Part shown: piece after piece, positions 48,958 through 61,466 of the stretch
Position numbering within the stretch: position 1 is the stretch's first letter
Layout of the letters: every line of letters begins with the position of its first letter
Assembly (NCBI GenBank): GCA_020086605.1
Contig: JACBWW010000004.1
Coordinates: 15,978,260-16,042,259 of the forward strand
Direction: 5' to 3'
DNA from: Lanius collurio
Lineage: Eukaryota > Chordata > Aves > Passeriformes > Laniidae
DNA: 64,000 nucleotides
The notes under the pieces: generated by a model
What the model was told of the DNA's origin: nothing
The model's database searches: none
The model's input: the letters and a program-made list of their open reading frames with translations, nothing else
Translations under genes and position numbers: made by a program

Positions 48958-49025
48958 AAAATATGAGTACCTAGCAGCGGTGGTGGGATTGAACCACAGT
49001 TTGGGCTTGCTCCAGTAGCAGGTTA
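48958..49025 (-). repeat. MIR-like SINE fragment with degenerate B box (tentative)
   Basis: On the minus strand the sequence reads 'CTACTGGAGCAAGCCCAAAC', then TGTGGTTCAATCCCACC, then CGCTGCTAGG. This parallels the tRNA-derived head of MIR (…tctggagccagactgcctgggttcgaatcccggctctgccactta...), including a B-box-like GGTTCAATCCC. The T-arm pairs in four of five positions, but no tRNA cloverleaf can be drawn, so this is not a tRNA gene. The relation to MIR is by eye only. Confidence 0.35.
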
Positions 49026-51339
49026 CAGACTGAAATTTCTTGGTGCAGAAGTAGTGCAGAAGTTCACTATGAAATCTTTTCATAACAGAATCAAAGACAC
49101 TTAAGCAACCCCACAAATACAGCTGGGTTTGGAAAAACCTACAGCACTGAGTTCTTACACAGTGGTAGTTAAAATAATATGATGACCTTTTAACTGATGT
49201 ATACTCTGCTCCACAGTCTTTGAACGCTTTTTCTCAAAATCTCACTGGCAGCAATTTCAATTTAAAAATTTGTCTTCAATTAAAATCCCAGCTACAGCAT
49301 CATAATATAACAAACATTCAGTTTTAAGCCTAAAACTGCGCAAAGAAGCATGGTTTACAATATTTACTTCCAGAGCCCTAGTCACCTACAGCTAAAGTCC
49401 AGAAATTTTTCTCATTCCTCCTGCTGTTCAAGCCACAATGTATCAAGTACAATAGAAATAACAGCAACTATTTTGGGAGCCTTCTAAATGGATTAATGCT
49501 CATGTAACCCTGGCTTTCAGAATGGTTCTAATGGCATAGATGTGAGTTTTTGTTTGCATTTGTGTACAAATCATTTTATGACTAGCATTGGTTGAGAATT
49601 TTCCACTGAAGGGTAATTTATCAGAAGTAAACTATTTTTAGGGATTGTTCTATATTCAGTTTTAAACAAGTTTAAGCGTTTAACAATAAGGTTTCAAGTT
49701 CCATTAAAAACATGTTTTGTTTGGAAAGCATAATAAATAAATACGTAAAAAATTTTTAAAATATGAAAGATTGAAACTTTGTAATGATGTTGTTATACTC
49801 ATGATGATTAATAGTTATAAATGAACAAGATTTGCCTTTAGTAGACCAACCAGTATAGAAGGAAAAAATTCAAAATATAAGGAACATAAACCCTATTCAG
49901 ATCTAAGAATTTAGCAACAGCTTTCAAAACTACATGCAGGTTTATACCAATACTCTGAATTTAATACTGTAATCTAATAAATTAGTCAATTTGAGGCAAG
50001 AGTACTGCTACCTGTAGATCCATGGGGAGTGGTACTAGCAGTGGTAATCGGCTCTCTCCCTCAGTTGAACAGAGGGAGAACTAATTACTGCCTGTAGGAT
50101 ATGAAGAGTTCTCAGGCAGCAGGACATAAGAAGAAATACAACATACAGCAAATCATTATTGCTATCCTCAACCCTTGATTTTTAGCAGTTACAAATTTTA
50201 GCTTCTAAGATCTTCCTTTGAAACTGTTTTGAAGGGCTCCCTTGAGGATCAGGACTAATAAGAGCAGTTATTTGTGGAAAATGTTCTCCCCCGTTAACTG
50301 GATGTTTCTACTCACTGAGTGTCTGTGTGAGTTTGCCATGGTAGGTGGCAGTTTTCTGTTTTCCCCAGATTTGGTTCCACGAGGACCTTTGCAAGCACTG
50401 GATGACTTTGCAATATTGATTAACAGGTTGGGCCATTCATGTGTTAAATCCAGGGCTCTGGACTGTTTACTGTGAGTGATGTTTTACAATGGCAACTACA
50501 GAAACCAGGTAGACTGTGGCTTGGTTTTGTTAAGTGAATTTTATTTCTGGGGATGAATTTGGCAAGAGTGTTGCAGAAGTAGTCTGAGGGTACAGGCATT
50601 GTAGGGAAGGAATGAGTTTTGGGAGAACATCTTTTAATGATATTAGCTTTCCTGTAAAAGTATAATGGTTTTCTGTTTAAATTCCTGCATTTGGTGTTAA
50701 GCCATATGCAGATGTGTACAATGGGTGTGTTTGTGCACAGAGAAAGGGTTGTATTACTGTTATTTTGTATCAGGTTCTTGGATGTTTCACAAAAAGATGT
50801 GACCGATCTCCCTCAAGAAGTAACTGTTTAAAGAAGATACTTGCACTGATCTTCTCTGAATTCCTTGGAACAGCGAGCTCAACATTTTCAGCTTTTTGCA
50901 GTTTTGTCCATATCAGAGATGGAAAAAAAATCTTGAGTAAAATAGATGGGACATTCTCTGTACCCTACTCTACTCACATCATACGTTACAACAACAAATG
51001 GAAGTCCTTTCTTCCCAGGTCATAAGTTCTCTGGAGTCCTTTTTCTGTGGCTGAGTCTGCCAACTGCTACACAAATACAGGAGATCAATAAAGATTTTCA
51101 TCTGAAGTTGGCACAATGTACAGCCGAGGCTGAAACTGGGATACTCAGGTCAGAGCTACTTCTATAGATAGGCAGGTACAGACTGTGACAGCAAGGGAAC
51201 TGACGTGACCTGTAGCTGAAAGCACAGGGCCAGCATAACAGGCTCTTCTTGATGCCAAATGTCTTCTGGTTCGTAATGGTGAAAGTAAGATCAGGCTGGA
51301 AATGTCTCCCAAGATTAAGAAATATGCAAGTATTTCAAC
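49026..51339. other. Non-coding DNA with a T-rich plus-strand patch
   Basis: From about 50230 to 51030 the plus strand is T/G-rich, unlike the A-rich sequence around it, and two frames of 77 and 103 codons are open (50242-50475 and 50714-51025). No domain is visible. The shift may mark the edge of an unrecognised old repeat on one strand. Confidence 0.5.
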
Positions 51340-51344
51340 TCCTC

Positions 51345-51487
51345 ATTACCACCTGGGAGTTCAGAACATGCAGAGGTGAAGCTCTGATTTGCCTAGAGTG
51401 ACAGCAGAAGGCAGAGTCAAACCATGACCCATCCACACAAGTTTCTGTTTCCATAGTCCTTGCTTAGACCACTCTGCCTCTTTCCCT
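51345..51487 (-). repeat. MIR-family SINE relic, minus strand
   Basis: The plus strand reads as the reverse complement of a MIR-type SINE. It contains 'GCAGAGGTGAAGCTCTGATT', then 'TGCCTAGAGTGACAGCAGAA', then 'GGCAGAGTCAAACCATGACC', and at the right 'TAGACCACTCTGCCTC'. Consensus copies read gaggtgaagtgacttgcctagagtcacacagcaagtcagaggcagagtcaggactcgaaccc, and end tagaccac...ctgcctc at the tRNA-derived head. Block order, spacing and head sequence all agree. MIRs stopped moving long before modern birds arose, so this is a very old relic. Confidence 0.65.
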
Positions 51488-51759
51488 GTGGGATATACTC
51501 TTACATGAAAGCTGCTCTCTGGAAGATTTACATTAGTTTAGCTGAAAACCCTGAAAAGAAAGGACTTATTTCTATGAACCATGAGCAGTAACTGAAACAC
51601 TGTCAAGTACATGGCAGCTGCTGTTTGACACTGAACACAACAGGCTTAATGTCACAGTTTGGAGGCAGAAAACATTTCCAGCAGCATTTAACATGGATGA
51701 GGTTTTATTACTAGACACAAATGCAAACAAAACCAGCTTTTCTGAAAAGCAATGTGTAG

Positions 51760-51780
51760 TCTCTCTCTCTCACACACACA
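51760..51780. repeat. (CT)n/(CA)n compound microsatellite
   Basis: TCTCTCTCTCT runs directly into CACACACACA. It has the same compound type as the tract at 6605. Confidence 0.95.
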
Positions 51781-52314
51781 TCATACTTCTAGTACTCAGA
51801 AGTCCATGATGTGGGTTCCTATTAGGGAGAAAAAGAGGTCCAATGCTGTAATTCATGTGCAGCAAGCCAAATATTTCAGGAAGATATGGACAAGAACTGT
51901 ACCAACAATCTACCCACAAACCATAATTTTTTAAGAAAAAAAGGTAAGCATTTTAGACATATTAGACTCAAAGTACTTGGACAGATTAGTCATGGTGGTC
52001 AATGCTTCCTGGTATTGTCAAATTAATTATCCATGTGCCTCCCTTGCCTGTGTATGTATTTCAGCAGAAATCCTAGACAGAAACACAACCATGCCAGCAG
52101 GCAAGAGCAATGTGAAAAGTGTACTGGACCAGATGCCACCAGTGCCAGGTTGTACTATCAGCTTTGACATTGTACACGGCCACACTCAGATAACCTAAAT
52201 TCTATTAACCTCCAAGCCTGTTGGGTGCTTCCAATTAGGCACCCTGATAACCTGGACTGAAGTGACAGAAAGTAAATGCTGGGATTTCAGAACTCAGGCT
52301 GTTTAAATGTGGTA

Positions 52315-52460
52315 GGAGTTTCTGACTCAGCAAACTGCTTTGCCTCTCCATGTCCTATTTTCTCATCTTAGAATAAGAAATACAAAAACTGGTTGCTTGC
52401 CCTCTATCAGTGCTATAATGGTCTAAGAAGCTGAATAAAATGCTTTGAGATAGCAATTTA
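52315..52460 (+). repeat. MIR-family SINE relic, sense (tentative)
   Basis: The plus strand has 'TTTGCCTCTCCATGTCC', 'TATTTTCTCATCTTAGAATA' and, about 80 bp later, 'AATAAAATGCTTTGAGATAG'. MIR cores read ...cctctctgtgcctcagtttcctcatctgtaaaatg... and end ...taaatgcactttgagat. Order and spacing are consistent with one diverged sense copy. The middle part is not alignable by eye. Confidence 0.5.
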
Positions 52461-54612
52461 AAAATAGCTAAACAAAAAGTTAGTAAAAGACTTACTAATA
52501 CAGAATGGCATATAAAATTATTATAACCACGATAAAACTGCAATCAGTCTCCTTCTCAGTTCTTTACAGCATAAGGTGATCACCATTTGTGAGGTCAAGG
52601 AAAAAAAATACAACCCTCCCTTGGGATATACAATTAAGCATATCAAAGAGGTTATTTGTGTCCATCTGTAGCATCTGGCACTGGCCACAGTCAAGAGACA
52701 GAATACCACACCAGATGGACCAGTGTGTATGGAAATTCTTATAATCTTCTGTGATTAATTTCTTCCTTCAGGTTGGATATGTCTCTTCAAATTGTGTATC
52801 AACATCTAACCAAAATTGGTGCTGACATATCATTGATTGTACTGTGAGTTTATCTGCAGCTCAGCATTCTGGGACAGTTTAGTCCCTTGCATAGCTCAAC
52901 TCTAAAGCAGGATTTCTTTATCAGTGAATTTCTACATTCACTCACACATTTTCCAAGCCTTGTCCTCAGAGATTACTGACAGAGATCATGACTCAACTGT
53001 AATTTGAACCAAAAATCTTTTTTAGTTCCTGCATCTTTGCTACTGTAAGACTGTAGTCTACAAGACTGTAGAACACAAAGACTCCAAATGATTTTCTAAT
53101 TGTAAAGTCTAGTCCGTGAACTTACAGAGCCTAGGTTTGCATGGCAGGATCCTGAAACTTTACCACAAATTCTTTTGGAATGACTGCACTGTTTTTCTGT
53201 GATTCAGGCAAAGACATGCAAAGCAAGGGTGATGTAAAACAGCAAAGATAACAGAAATCTTGTCTTCTACAAGAGTCACCTATTGCATATTTTTTTGTTT
53301 GAGGATCATGTAGGCAAGAATAATAAATTACTTTTTAATACTTATTTTACCTATAAATTATTTACTTTACAAATAATCAGAAATCATTAGTTCTGCACTA
53401 TAAAGTGATGATATTGCATTATTATAGTACATCAGGGAGTTTGTTGCCATATTTTAAACTACTTAACTGACTAGGCTTTCTGTAAGCACAGTCAAATTCA
53501 GCTACATGAAGGCCAGGGACTGAGTCATGCTTTCTAGAAGGTGGCCTTGAATCCAGGAATCCAAAAAGGTTATAGCAAAGGGTTGCTGTAGAATTGTTGC
53601 TCAGGCAGTGAAATGAGATAAAAGAAAGAGCGCCTGCAGATATGACTGCTTTGTCTTTACACAGTATTTAGGGGGAAATAGTCTCCACACACAGCTCCTA
53701 GCCCTTCCCTGAATCTGAACTCAGCTTCCCTATGGACATGAATTAAGCATCATCCTAAACCTCAGCAGAAATGTAAAAACCAGGCACTGCTTCTGAAGAG
53801 AAGCAAGTTTCCCCAAAGAGAAATACTACATGTATCTCGATGCACACACAAAGGGGTGCCCTGGCAAAAATGCCCGGTATTCAGAAACTGCATCTGAACA
53901 AACTGCTCCTCTTAGTCTCCTGTTGTGTAACAGAGGAGCACAGATAGGGCAAGCACACACCCCGAGGTACCACTGCTGACTGCCACACCTGGGCCTGCCC
54001 TAGTGACCTTCTTACCAACACAAATAAAGCACCACACAGCTCTCCCCCTGCCAAGCAGCAGCAGGATCCACCCTTTCTCCACCCTGAAAAATGTGCCTTG
54101 AGTCTTTAGACTGATAGGTAATAAGCTAAATTTATTAATGTCTTGTTCCAGATATTGACAGTAAGACTTCCAGAAACACATGGTTAAAAAAAATGATAAA
54201 AAAGAAAACTAAGTGGGTGATTCAACCATCACAGTAACTGGACATATAAAACATATGGAATACTCTGAAGTCTAGATCCAAGGTCAAAAAAGTGTGTGGC
54301 TAAAAGACCACTGTACATTGAAAATCAGCAACTGATGGGGCTCTGGTGAACAAGATGCATATCCCACAGCCTTCTGCAGAGCGCTTGAAACTCCTCAGCT
54401 CGGATGAAGAGGAGCCAACAGGGCAGTCCCATTGCTGAGCTCTATTACTGCTCCTTCCTGTCCCGTTTATTTAGTGGATTTTTTCCTCTAGCTTCAAGTT
54501 GCCTATGTCTTTTCTTGAGAACTACTTGGGTCTTTAACAGCTCTTCTAATGCTTCTCTCCTTTACTTCTGATCAAACAGAAAGAAAGGATGGGAACAAAT
54601 TTACACTTCAGC
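52461..54612. other. Non-coding DNA, no gene seen
   Basis: Open frames are at most 89 residues. A 10-bp direct repeat with 15-bp period (AAGACTGTAG at 53047-53056 and 53062-53071) is the only structure noted. Confidence 0.6.
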
Positions 54613-55204
54613 TTAATTTCCATCTTCCTCCTCTTTTCTCCCTCCCTTCTCCTCTCCCTTGATTGCTGAAATCACCTCAATGATTTTGTTCACAATTTCT
54701 GGTAAAATGAATTGACTGAACAGTTGCAGACAAAATCTATCCTGTGGCAGAAGCAGAACACAGCTAACCGGGACAATGAAAGTAGAGGCTAGGGTGATAC
54801 AGTCAGCTCTTTGGGTCACTGTTCTACAAAATCCCCTCAGATTTCTAAAACCAATGAAGAGAAATGCATATCCAAAATGCTCCTTGAAGCAGTAAAGAAA
54901 ACCATCACTAGCAGCAGAAACTGCTCTCACAAAGAAAGGACTGAAACAACACACGGCATTTAACCACACAGCCCAGGCATTTCCCACGTATCCTTAGGAT
55001 GAGAATCAGTATTTCTTTGCAGAATTGGCTTCCTAAAGGGGCACCCATACTTCTCTGGACATTAAAGGGATGAATTCCCAGGACTTCTTCCAAAGAAAAT
55101 ACCAGAAGCCATCCCACTGCGAAGTTGCTTAAATTCTTAGGACCAAATATTCTGGCTGAAGTTTGAAAATACCTTTCCAGAATGTTGGGAAAGAAAAGTA
55201 ACAA
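54613..55204 (-). other. Two overlapping minus-strand open frames, not recognised
   Basis: Frames of 98 codons (54908-55204) and 124 codons (54613-54987) overlap in different phases. The second ends in a helix-like, then highly charged segment ('FILPEIVNKIIEVISAIKGE' followed by a Lys/Glu-rich stop-proximal end), which looks protein-like. Its earlier part is Phe/Cys-rich and poor in charged residues. No domain is recognisable, and the charged end comes from a purine-rich tract. I treat both as unproven. Confidence 0.15.
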
Positions 55205-56891
55205 TATAGTTCTTTTCCTTTCACACGTGCTATGTCAGGATCCAACAAGATTTTTAAAAATCATCATATTTTTGCACAACAGCATGGACAAACTGAATCA
55301 CCTGGCAATGTATGATTCCCCATCCAGTATATCAAGGTAAGCCAGGAGCAGAGCTAGGGAAAGTGTTTGGGAGCTCTTGTCCTCAGTTCTGTTCCATGCT
55401 GCTGCTGAGGAAAAACCTCTTCAGCACTGCTCATTAACAATTGGAATATGGCTTCACTGACATCAGGGGCAAAATTTCTCATCAAGGAATGCACAAAGGG
55501 CTCAGGTTTTGACTGTTTTTCAAACAGTCATCAAGTATTAATTAGACCAGTAGGGGAGGCTGAACATTTTGCCAGTGTATATTTCCTAATGACTGGGCCA
55601 GGAAAAGTAGCCGAGTATATGGCTTGTTAAGTAGAAAAAAACCTGTCTGGAATAAAAATTACCTGAATTGAAATAAGCTTTGATATACACCACTGGAAGA
55701 ATTTGCCACCCTGCCATCTGAGCAGAATTTGGTACCATGATATTTGGTTACAAGATATATTCTTTTTATACTAAGCAAGTGCACATCAATTCTGAAGAAC
55801 AGGCACCCTCATCACCTTATTCTGTTCCAGACTACTGCCATCCCTGGCATGTTCATAGTGCCTAGTGTCAGAAAAGTAAGTTACCAGGTAAACAGATGTT
55901 TGTAGGGCACAGATTCTTTTTGTCTCTAGATTCTCCACAGGAAAAAAAAAAGTTTCAAAAGAAGTTAGTAAGAATTCTCTGCTCTGCTTCTTTTCTTCAA
56001 GCCTCTACAAGATGCTGAATATATTTCTCAAGGAAAATTAATTTCTTTGTCTTTTCCTTGCCTCTAATGAACTGCCTCTGAATGCATGAGGGGACAGGAA
56101 GGAGAACAGGCTCCATGGTGAGATAATAAAAAGTGAAAAGGCATTCAAAGCCATCACTATCTTCCAAACTTACTCTGACAGAAATATGCTGGACTGTAGA
56201 CAGGGGAGCAAGATCAGGGAAACTCAGAATAGCTTTGGCATTCATTACTAAACTACAAAGGAAAGATGACATTGGGGGAGCAGGGGTCCTCCTGCAATCC
56301 TACAGAGACGTTACACAAGCACATGACTAGATGTAGGCCACATAAACTTAGGATTACACTAGGTCCTATCCAGGCCACCAGCATTCCTAAACACCGTACT
56401 CAGTGAACATCAGTAAATAACAAATTCTCCTGTGAAAGCACAGAACATCATAATTATCAATAGCACAATCAGAGTATAAGAAAAGCTGAGATGAGTTACC
56501 GTTAGACAAGTAAATCAAGAACAAATAAAGGAAAGACAAAAATGTCAGGTTTCCACCTACTGTTTCCACTTTCATCTCATCAGATACTAAAAGATCCACA
56601 GTGCTTGTAACTCAGAAAACATGCCTATATAACTGTAAGCTCCAAGAGTCTTTGGAGTGAAACTCTCAGATGATCACCATAACTCAGGGAAGTTACAAAA
56701 GGTGAAGGCTTTAATCCAATAAACACAGGGATTCCTAACTGTTAAATCAGACAGTGAGAATCTTTTCAGAGTAGAAGGCAGCAGAGCCCTTGGCAGAACC
56801 CATTTTCTATGTTAGTCCAGTCAATGTAACAACCAAATAAAATTAATCATGTATTTATTTTTTTATCTTCTTCTTTCTTTCTTTTTTTTTT
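55205..56891. other. Non-coding DNA, no gene seen
   Basis: Open frames are up to 91 residues, with no domain or consistent splice sites. It ends in a T-rich tract (56857-56893) that on the minus strand reads as an A-rich tail following the next feature. Confidence 0.6.
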
Positions 56892-57076
56892 TTAATTCTC
56901 TTCATCAGAAACACTTGAAGTCTTCAACAGTTTCAGGTCTATTGTATCTATTATGTGTTCTCTCCCGTAATCACCCTGTTGTTGCCTTCCCAGCACTACT
57001 CGGGGAATTTCCATACTCTGCTTTGTCCTCGTGCTCACGGTTGAAGCCTTCACCAGCAGAGGAGGACATCTGTGCA
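56892..57076 (-). CDS. Candidate 3'-terminal coding exon or retrocopy end, unknown protein
   Basis: On the minus strand an acceptor-like CTACCGATATTTCAG at 57077 is followed by a frame open to a TAA at 56892. The translation is protein-like and hydrophilic: 'HRCPPLLVKAS', 'MEIPRVVLGRQQQGDYGRE', then 'DTIDLKLLKTSSVSDEEN'. Immediately after the stop comes an A-rich run of 12 A with interspersed G, then AATAAA about 30 bp further. That would fit either a short 3' UTR or the tail of a retrocopy. A second frame starting at an ATG within the same segment gives only 32 codons. No family is recognised and no upstream exon was identified. Confidence 0.25.
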
Positions 57077-58464
57077 CTGAAATATCGGTAGCTGAGACAG
57101 CAAACCTGCAGAACCAGCTAGACAGAAATATTTCCAGACATCATCCCTGTAAAGTCTCCACTGGCTGAGGATATTAAGAAAACCAGCTGGAGCAGGAGCG
57201 GCAGGCTGCTGTAAATGCAGGATGCAGCCATGACAGGAAGCCATGAAAATCCTCACCAGGCAGCGCAGCAGATGAGAAAGGAAACAAAGTGTTCACCAAA
57301 TATGTCCAGAAAATCAGTTGTCATGGAGTATGATGTCAAAGATCAAACTTTTGGAAAAAGAAACCAAACCTCCCCTTCCTTTCCAATGATTTGATCTTCT
57401 TAATGTAGATTAATAATCTTCCAATAATTTGACCTGATTAATATGCTGAATTTATTCTAATTTCAAAATCTAGTTCCAAGAATAGCATGGAAGCTGATCC
57501 ATTCTGAAATTATTAAATGGAGCCTGAACTGCTGACTAAACTTATGGTGCTCTCTTCCTGAGCCCTCAGGAAAACAAAGTCTTCCCTCGTTCTTTACTAC
57601 ATGGTATTCACAGAATAAGCAAAGGGTCTCTTTTTAGCAATATTTTTATATCTTTCTGATTCATTCACCCTGTCCCTTGATCTTCTGCAGACACAAGACC
57701 CTCTATAGACTGTAAAATACTTCCCCCTCTTCTGCCCTCCATCATCAAGAACGCAAAAAAGATCAAAGATGCAAAACTAAGAGATGATAAAGTAAACCTT
57801 AGCACTGGATCAATTTAGTAATGTCCTTTATAAGCCCCACTATTCATGCTTCACAACCACTATAGATCACCCTAAGTTCATTTTCATCTTAATACACCAT
57901 ACAGAAAAGCAGCCTAAATATACATCCCCAGATATAAAGCATATAATCTGTAAACTACAGGAACAGGCAGATCATTTCCATTAGTTTCTTGTGTAGCAAA
58001 AACCACAATTTACACCCAAAGCATATAATTATATTCAAATTCTAAAAGACAGTTTCGGAAGTACTTTAAATTCATAGTTTGGGGGAAAGTCACTCAGGGA
58101 TATAAGGAGTTGTTTTAATGTGCAAAAACAACACATACACACAGAATGCAAGAGAAGTAATATGAAAGAGTGGTGAGAGAGCAATGGTGAATCACAGGTC
58201 CCTAGCTCCAGTGGCTGCCTGGAGTTCGGCACAGCTAGCACTCTGCCAAAATGCTCTCCTGCTCCTTCAGAAACACCAGTGCTGGGATTTGGCACTAGAG
58301 CCTGTGCAGCCTCTAAAGCCAGAAGGGAAAACACGACTAGGGTCTATGTTCAGAATTTGAAGGTGTCTTGCTTGTCCTTCAAGAAGAGGTACAAGCAGGT
58401 TGCTCTTTTAAGGTTCTCTGACACCTAAAGCCTATGAGGACTACTGAGGTTTCATTCATTTACA
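57077..58464. other. Non-coding DNA, no gene seen
   Basis: The first 200 bp are GC-richer and hold a 68-codon minus-strand frame directly upstream of the candidate exon, in another phase. The remainder is AT-rich with one 99-codon minus-strand frame (58035-58334), Leu/Ser-rich and without a domain. Confidence 0.55.
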
Positions 58465-58640
58465 TGGCTCCCTGCCAGGGATCTCAAAGCACACGGGTGC
58501 ACCAGAACTGCCACCTAGGCCAAAAAATGGCTCTTCATTTCACAGATGAGGAAAACACATCAGAAAGTAATGTCTTGTCAAGGTCACGCAACAAAGCAGA
58601 GCCATCGGTCAACTGCATGTCGTCTTGTGTACAGAGGTTA
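58465..58640 (-). repeat. MIR-family SINE relic, minus strand
   Basis: The plus strand shows 'CCAGGGATCTCAAAGCACAC', then 'TTCATTTCACAGATGAGGAA', then 'CTTGTCAAGGTCACGCAAC' and 'AAGCAGAGCC'. MIR-type elements in reverse orientation read gggatctcaaagcact..., catttcacagatgaggaaactgag..., cttgcccaaggtcacacagc..., and ggcagagcc. Four blocks in the right order at near-consensus spacing make this the clearest old SINE of the window. The 80-codon open frame across it is incidental. Confidence 0.7.
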
Positions 58641-58724
58641 CACAGAAGACATGAAAACCATCCTTTTTTTTGCTAGTACAAATGACTTTTCATAGTTATC
58701 AAAGCCCCTCAGGACAGCAAGTGC

Positions 58725-58760
58725 AAAAAAACAAAACCAAACCAAACCACCAAAAAAGAA
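58725..58760. repeat. A-rich (AAACC)n tract
   Basis: AAAACAAAACCAAACCAAACCACC is followed by a short A run. Such A/C simple repeats are common in bird DNA. Confidence 0.9.
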
Positions 58761-61466
58761 ACACGGCAGCCAATCAGCACAGGACTGTCATCCTGGGCAA
58801 CCACACAGAGAGCTGGTCTTAAAGCACAACACATGGCAAAGGAAAAAATAGAAGAATGGTCATCCTTTGTACTTCCCAGACAAAACTTACATTCCTTGCA
58901 CTTAGAAGCTCCAGTTCTTTATTCATTTACCTTCTGTACAGAAAACCATGAAAATTCTCCACCACCAGCTGGAGACTATTCTGTTCTTGTCAGTATTGCT
59001 ACATTATATGACCTAGGTGCATTTTCCTCCTTCTAATGAGATATGTATGGAATTTGGAGCTCCCAACAGCACAGTATATAATAAGCCAGTGGCTGTCATA
59101 ACACTGTTCAAACATATGTTCATGCCATGGCAAAAGAAGAGAAAGAACAAGAAAACAACAAGAAAAACTGGCCAGAATTATAAAGAAAAAAAAAATCTTA
59201 TGTTTTTAAATGTAAAAATATTATAAAAGCTGAAATTCCCATTCTGCAGTATTCTGACTACATAGCTGATGTCACATAACCCAATATTCTTAACAACTTC
59301 AATGCCTATACAAGGCATACAGCAGGATGCTTCATCTGTCTTTGAAACTTAGTCACCTCTGCAGCAGAATGTGGCAGTTGCTTGAAAAGTCAGGGCTGTA
59401 TTACCCAAAAGCAAAAACGATACAGAAAAGAAATCTCTCTCCTTTCTTGCAAAAGAAATATAAGGAGGAAGAAAGCCCTGATCTAATTCTGACTAGGACT
59501 AGCATTCCCACTTTTGCAAAATGTGCTGTGAGATACTGAGCAAGTACAAAGTACCTTTCAGAGGAGGGCTTTTTAAAAAATGTCTTAGGAAACTATACCT
59601 TCAGCAGCACCGGTGCTAGCAATGTTTCAAAGAGCACACAGGCATATGTTAAAAAGACTGACAGGGTTCAACAATAACATGAAGTTTCTCATGTCCAGAT
59701 CTCATAAGATCATTGGGAACTCCTAAGAACAAGTACCAGACTTCAATATCAGTTTTGGAGATCAATGGAAACTATTCCAAGTGGGGAACAGTTAATACAG
59801 TCCACAGAATGAGAAGTGAAAGCACCTGATCAGAAATTGTTTCATATAAAAGCATGCAAAGGATAAGTAAAATAACAATCTCATTTTGAGGAAACAGCCT
59901 TTGTACATAACCGATTTTTTCTGTGTTCAACTACTGAAAACTGTGATTTCTCAGAAGACCTACAGAGTCAGCACAGGGAGGGAAAAGCCCAACTGTGATC
60001 ACTTAAAACTACAAGGGAGTGAGTATGGATGCTTCGATTTCTGGAGAGCCAGCTTGAGATAATTTAAGCAGATTTCACCTTCCTTTAAAAATAATAAATC
60101 ATTGCTAATATCTCTGAGGAAGGGAATGTAAACATTCAGGAGCATAGTAGCACTAGTCTTTGCCAAAAAATTAGGCTTCACTGCTTATAGGAGAATAAAG
60201 GCAAGCCAGAAAAAGTAGACTTCTAGCTTTTCACCTTTGCAGAACTTAATTGCAACTTTAATTTCAGATCTGGGTGAAGTTCATTTTACTGGATCACTGA
60301 CTGCTCTATACAGAGATATTTTTTCCCATTTTGTTAAAGCTACCAACCTTTGCTCAAAGTAATCTCCTGGTAATGGAGGAAACAGGAAAGGTCCTGCTTT
60401 GTACTGGGGACTGGGCAGTGCCAAGGATGGGGAATTCGTTTCCTATCATAAAGAAAAGACGGGATTGCAGGAACATAGAATCTTGAGATGAATAAGTTAC
60501 ACTGGAGGAACAGCAAGGATATATGCATTTTAAAAACAGTAAACTGCTAGAGCTGTGTGTGGCAATCTTTGACACTGGTTTGCAGAATACCTGCCTATTT
60601 CATGGAAGCACTCTCTTGATTTGTCCAAGCATTCGCTCTCATTTGCTGTTTTAAAAAAAGATATAACAGAAGGAAATGCTTCATAAAAATAACAGAACTT
60701 CTAAGAATTGATTCAGGCCTGAGAGTTATACCTACAAGATCTGGTGATTGCTCACGACCAGTCCTCACAACAGACCTACACTTTTTTCTGTGATTTATAC
60801 AACACCCTGGGCTAACCTAGGCACCACAAATTGAAAATGAAGTGAAACTACCCCGTGCCAATCATTGCTCCTGTAGCTGCAGTGCAGTCCAGGCAGGCAG
60901 GGGCAATCTGCACAAGGCATCACACATCACCTCTGTGCACCTCTGCTCCACAGCCATCAAGCACAGAGAACAAACAGCTGGAGGAGAAAAAGAGAAAGCA
61001 AATGAATTAATTCATCACTAAGACAAAACATGCACAAATCTCTTTGCTTTATCTGTCAAACAGAGGCACACATTATTCATCAGCTGAGGCAATGAGGATG
61101 TGGAAAGAGGGGCTATGAAGTCATTGCTGTAGGCTCTGGTAAAGCAGCTGACCCAGCACGGTGCTAAATAGCTCAGGGGAGACAGGAGGATTCAGCACAT
61201 GTGAACTTTCAATAAACACAGTCCCAACTTTGTTCCTCTGTTTCACAAGCCCCTAGTGAAACAAAAAGGAGTCATGGCTTTCCATTCCTATTATTCAGGG
61301 ATAAAGATTCTGCCAGTCTAGGAATGTTCTCATACGGAAAAAAGATTTGTTCTAACTTGCTGAAGTCCCGTCTGGCCAGGCTCACTCCCCTGCTGACAAG
61401 GAGGTAAACCTGTTAGAAAGACTTTCTCCTTGAGAAGATGAGCCATGCCAAGTTTTGCCTTTACAG
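58761..61466. other. Non-coding DNA, no gene seen
   Basis: Open frames are at most 73 residues and include lysine-rich ones from AAGAAA tracts near 59130-59200. The segment 60860-61260 is somewhat GC-richer, with an AATAAA at 61211, but nothing else links it to a transcript. Confidence 0.55.

Noticed and set aside
48970..49010. A tRNA gene on the minus strand, suggested by GGTTCAATCCC
   Set aside because: Only a T-arm-like segment is present. No acceptor, D or anticodon stems can be paired. It is better explained as a SINE head or chance.
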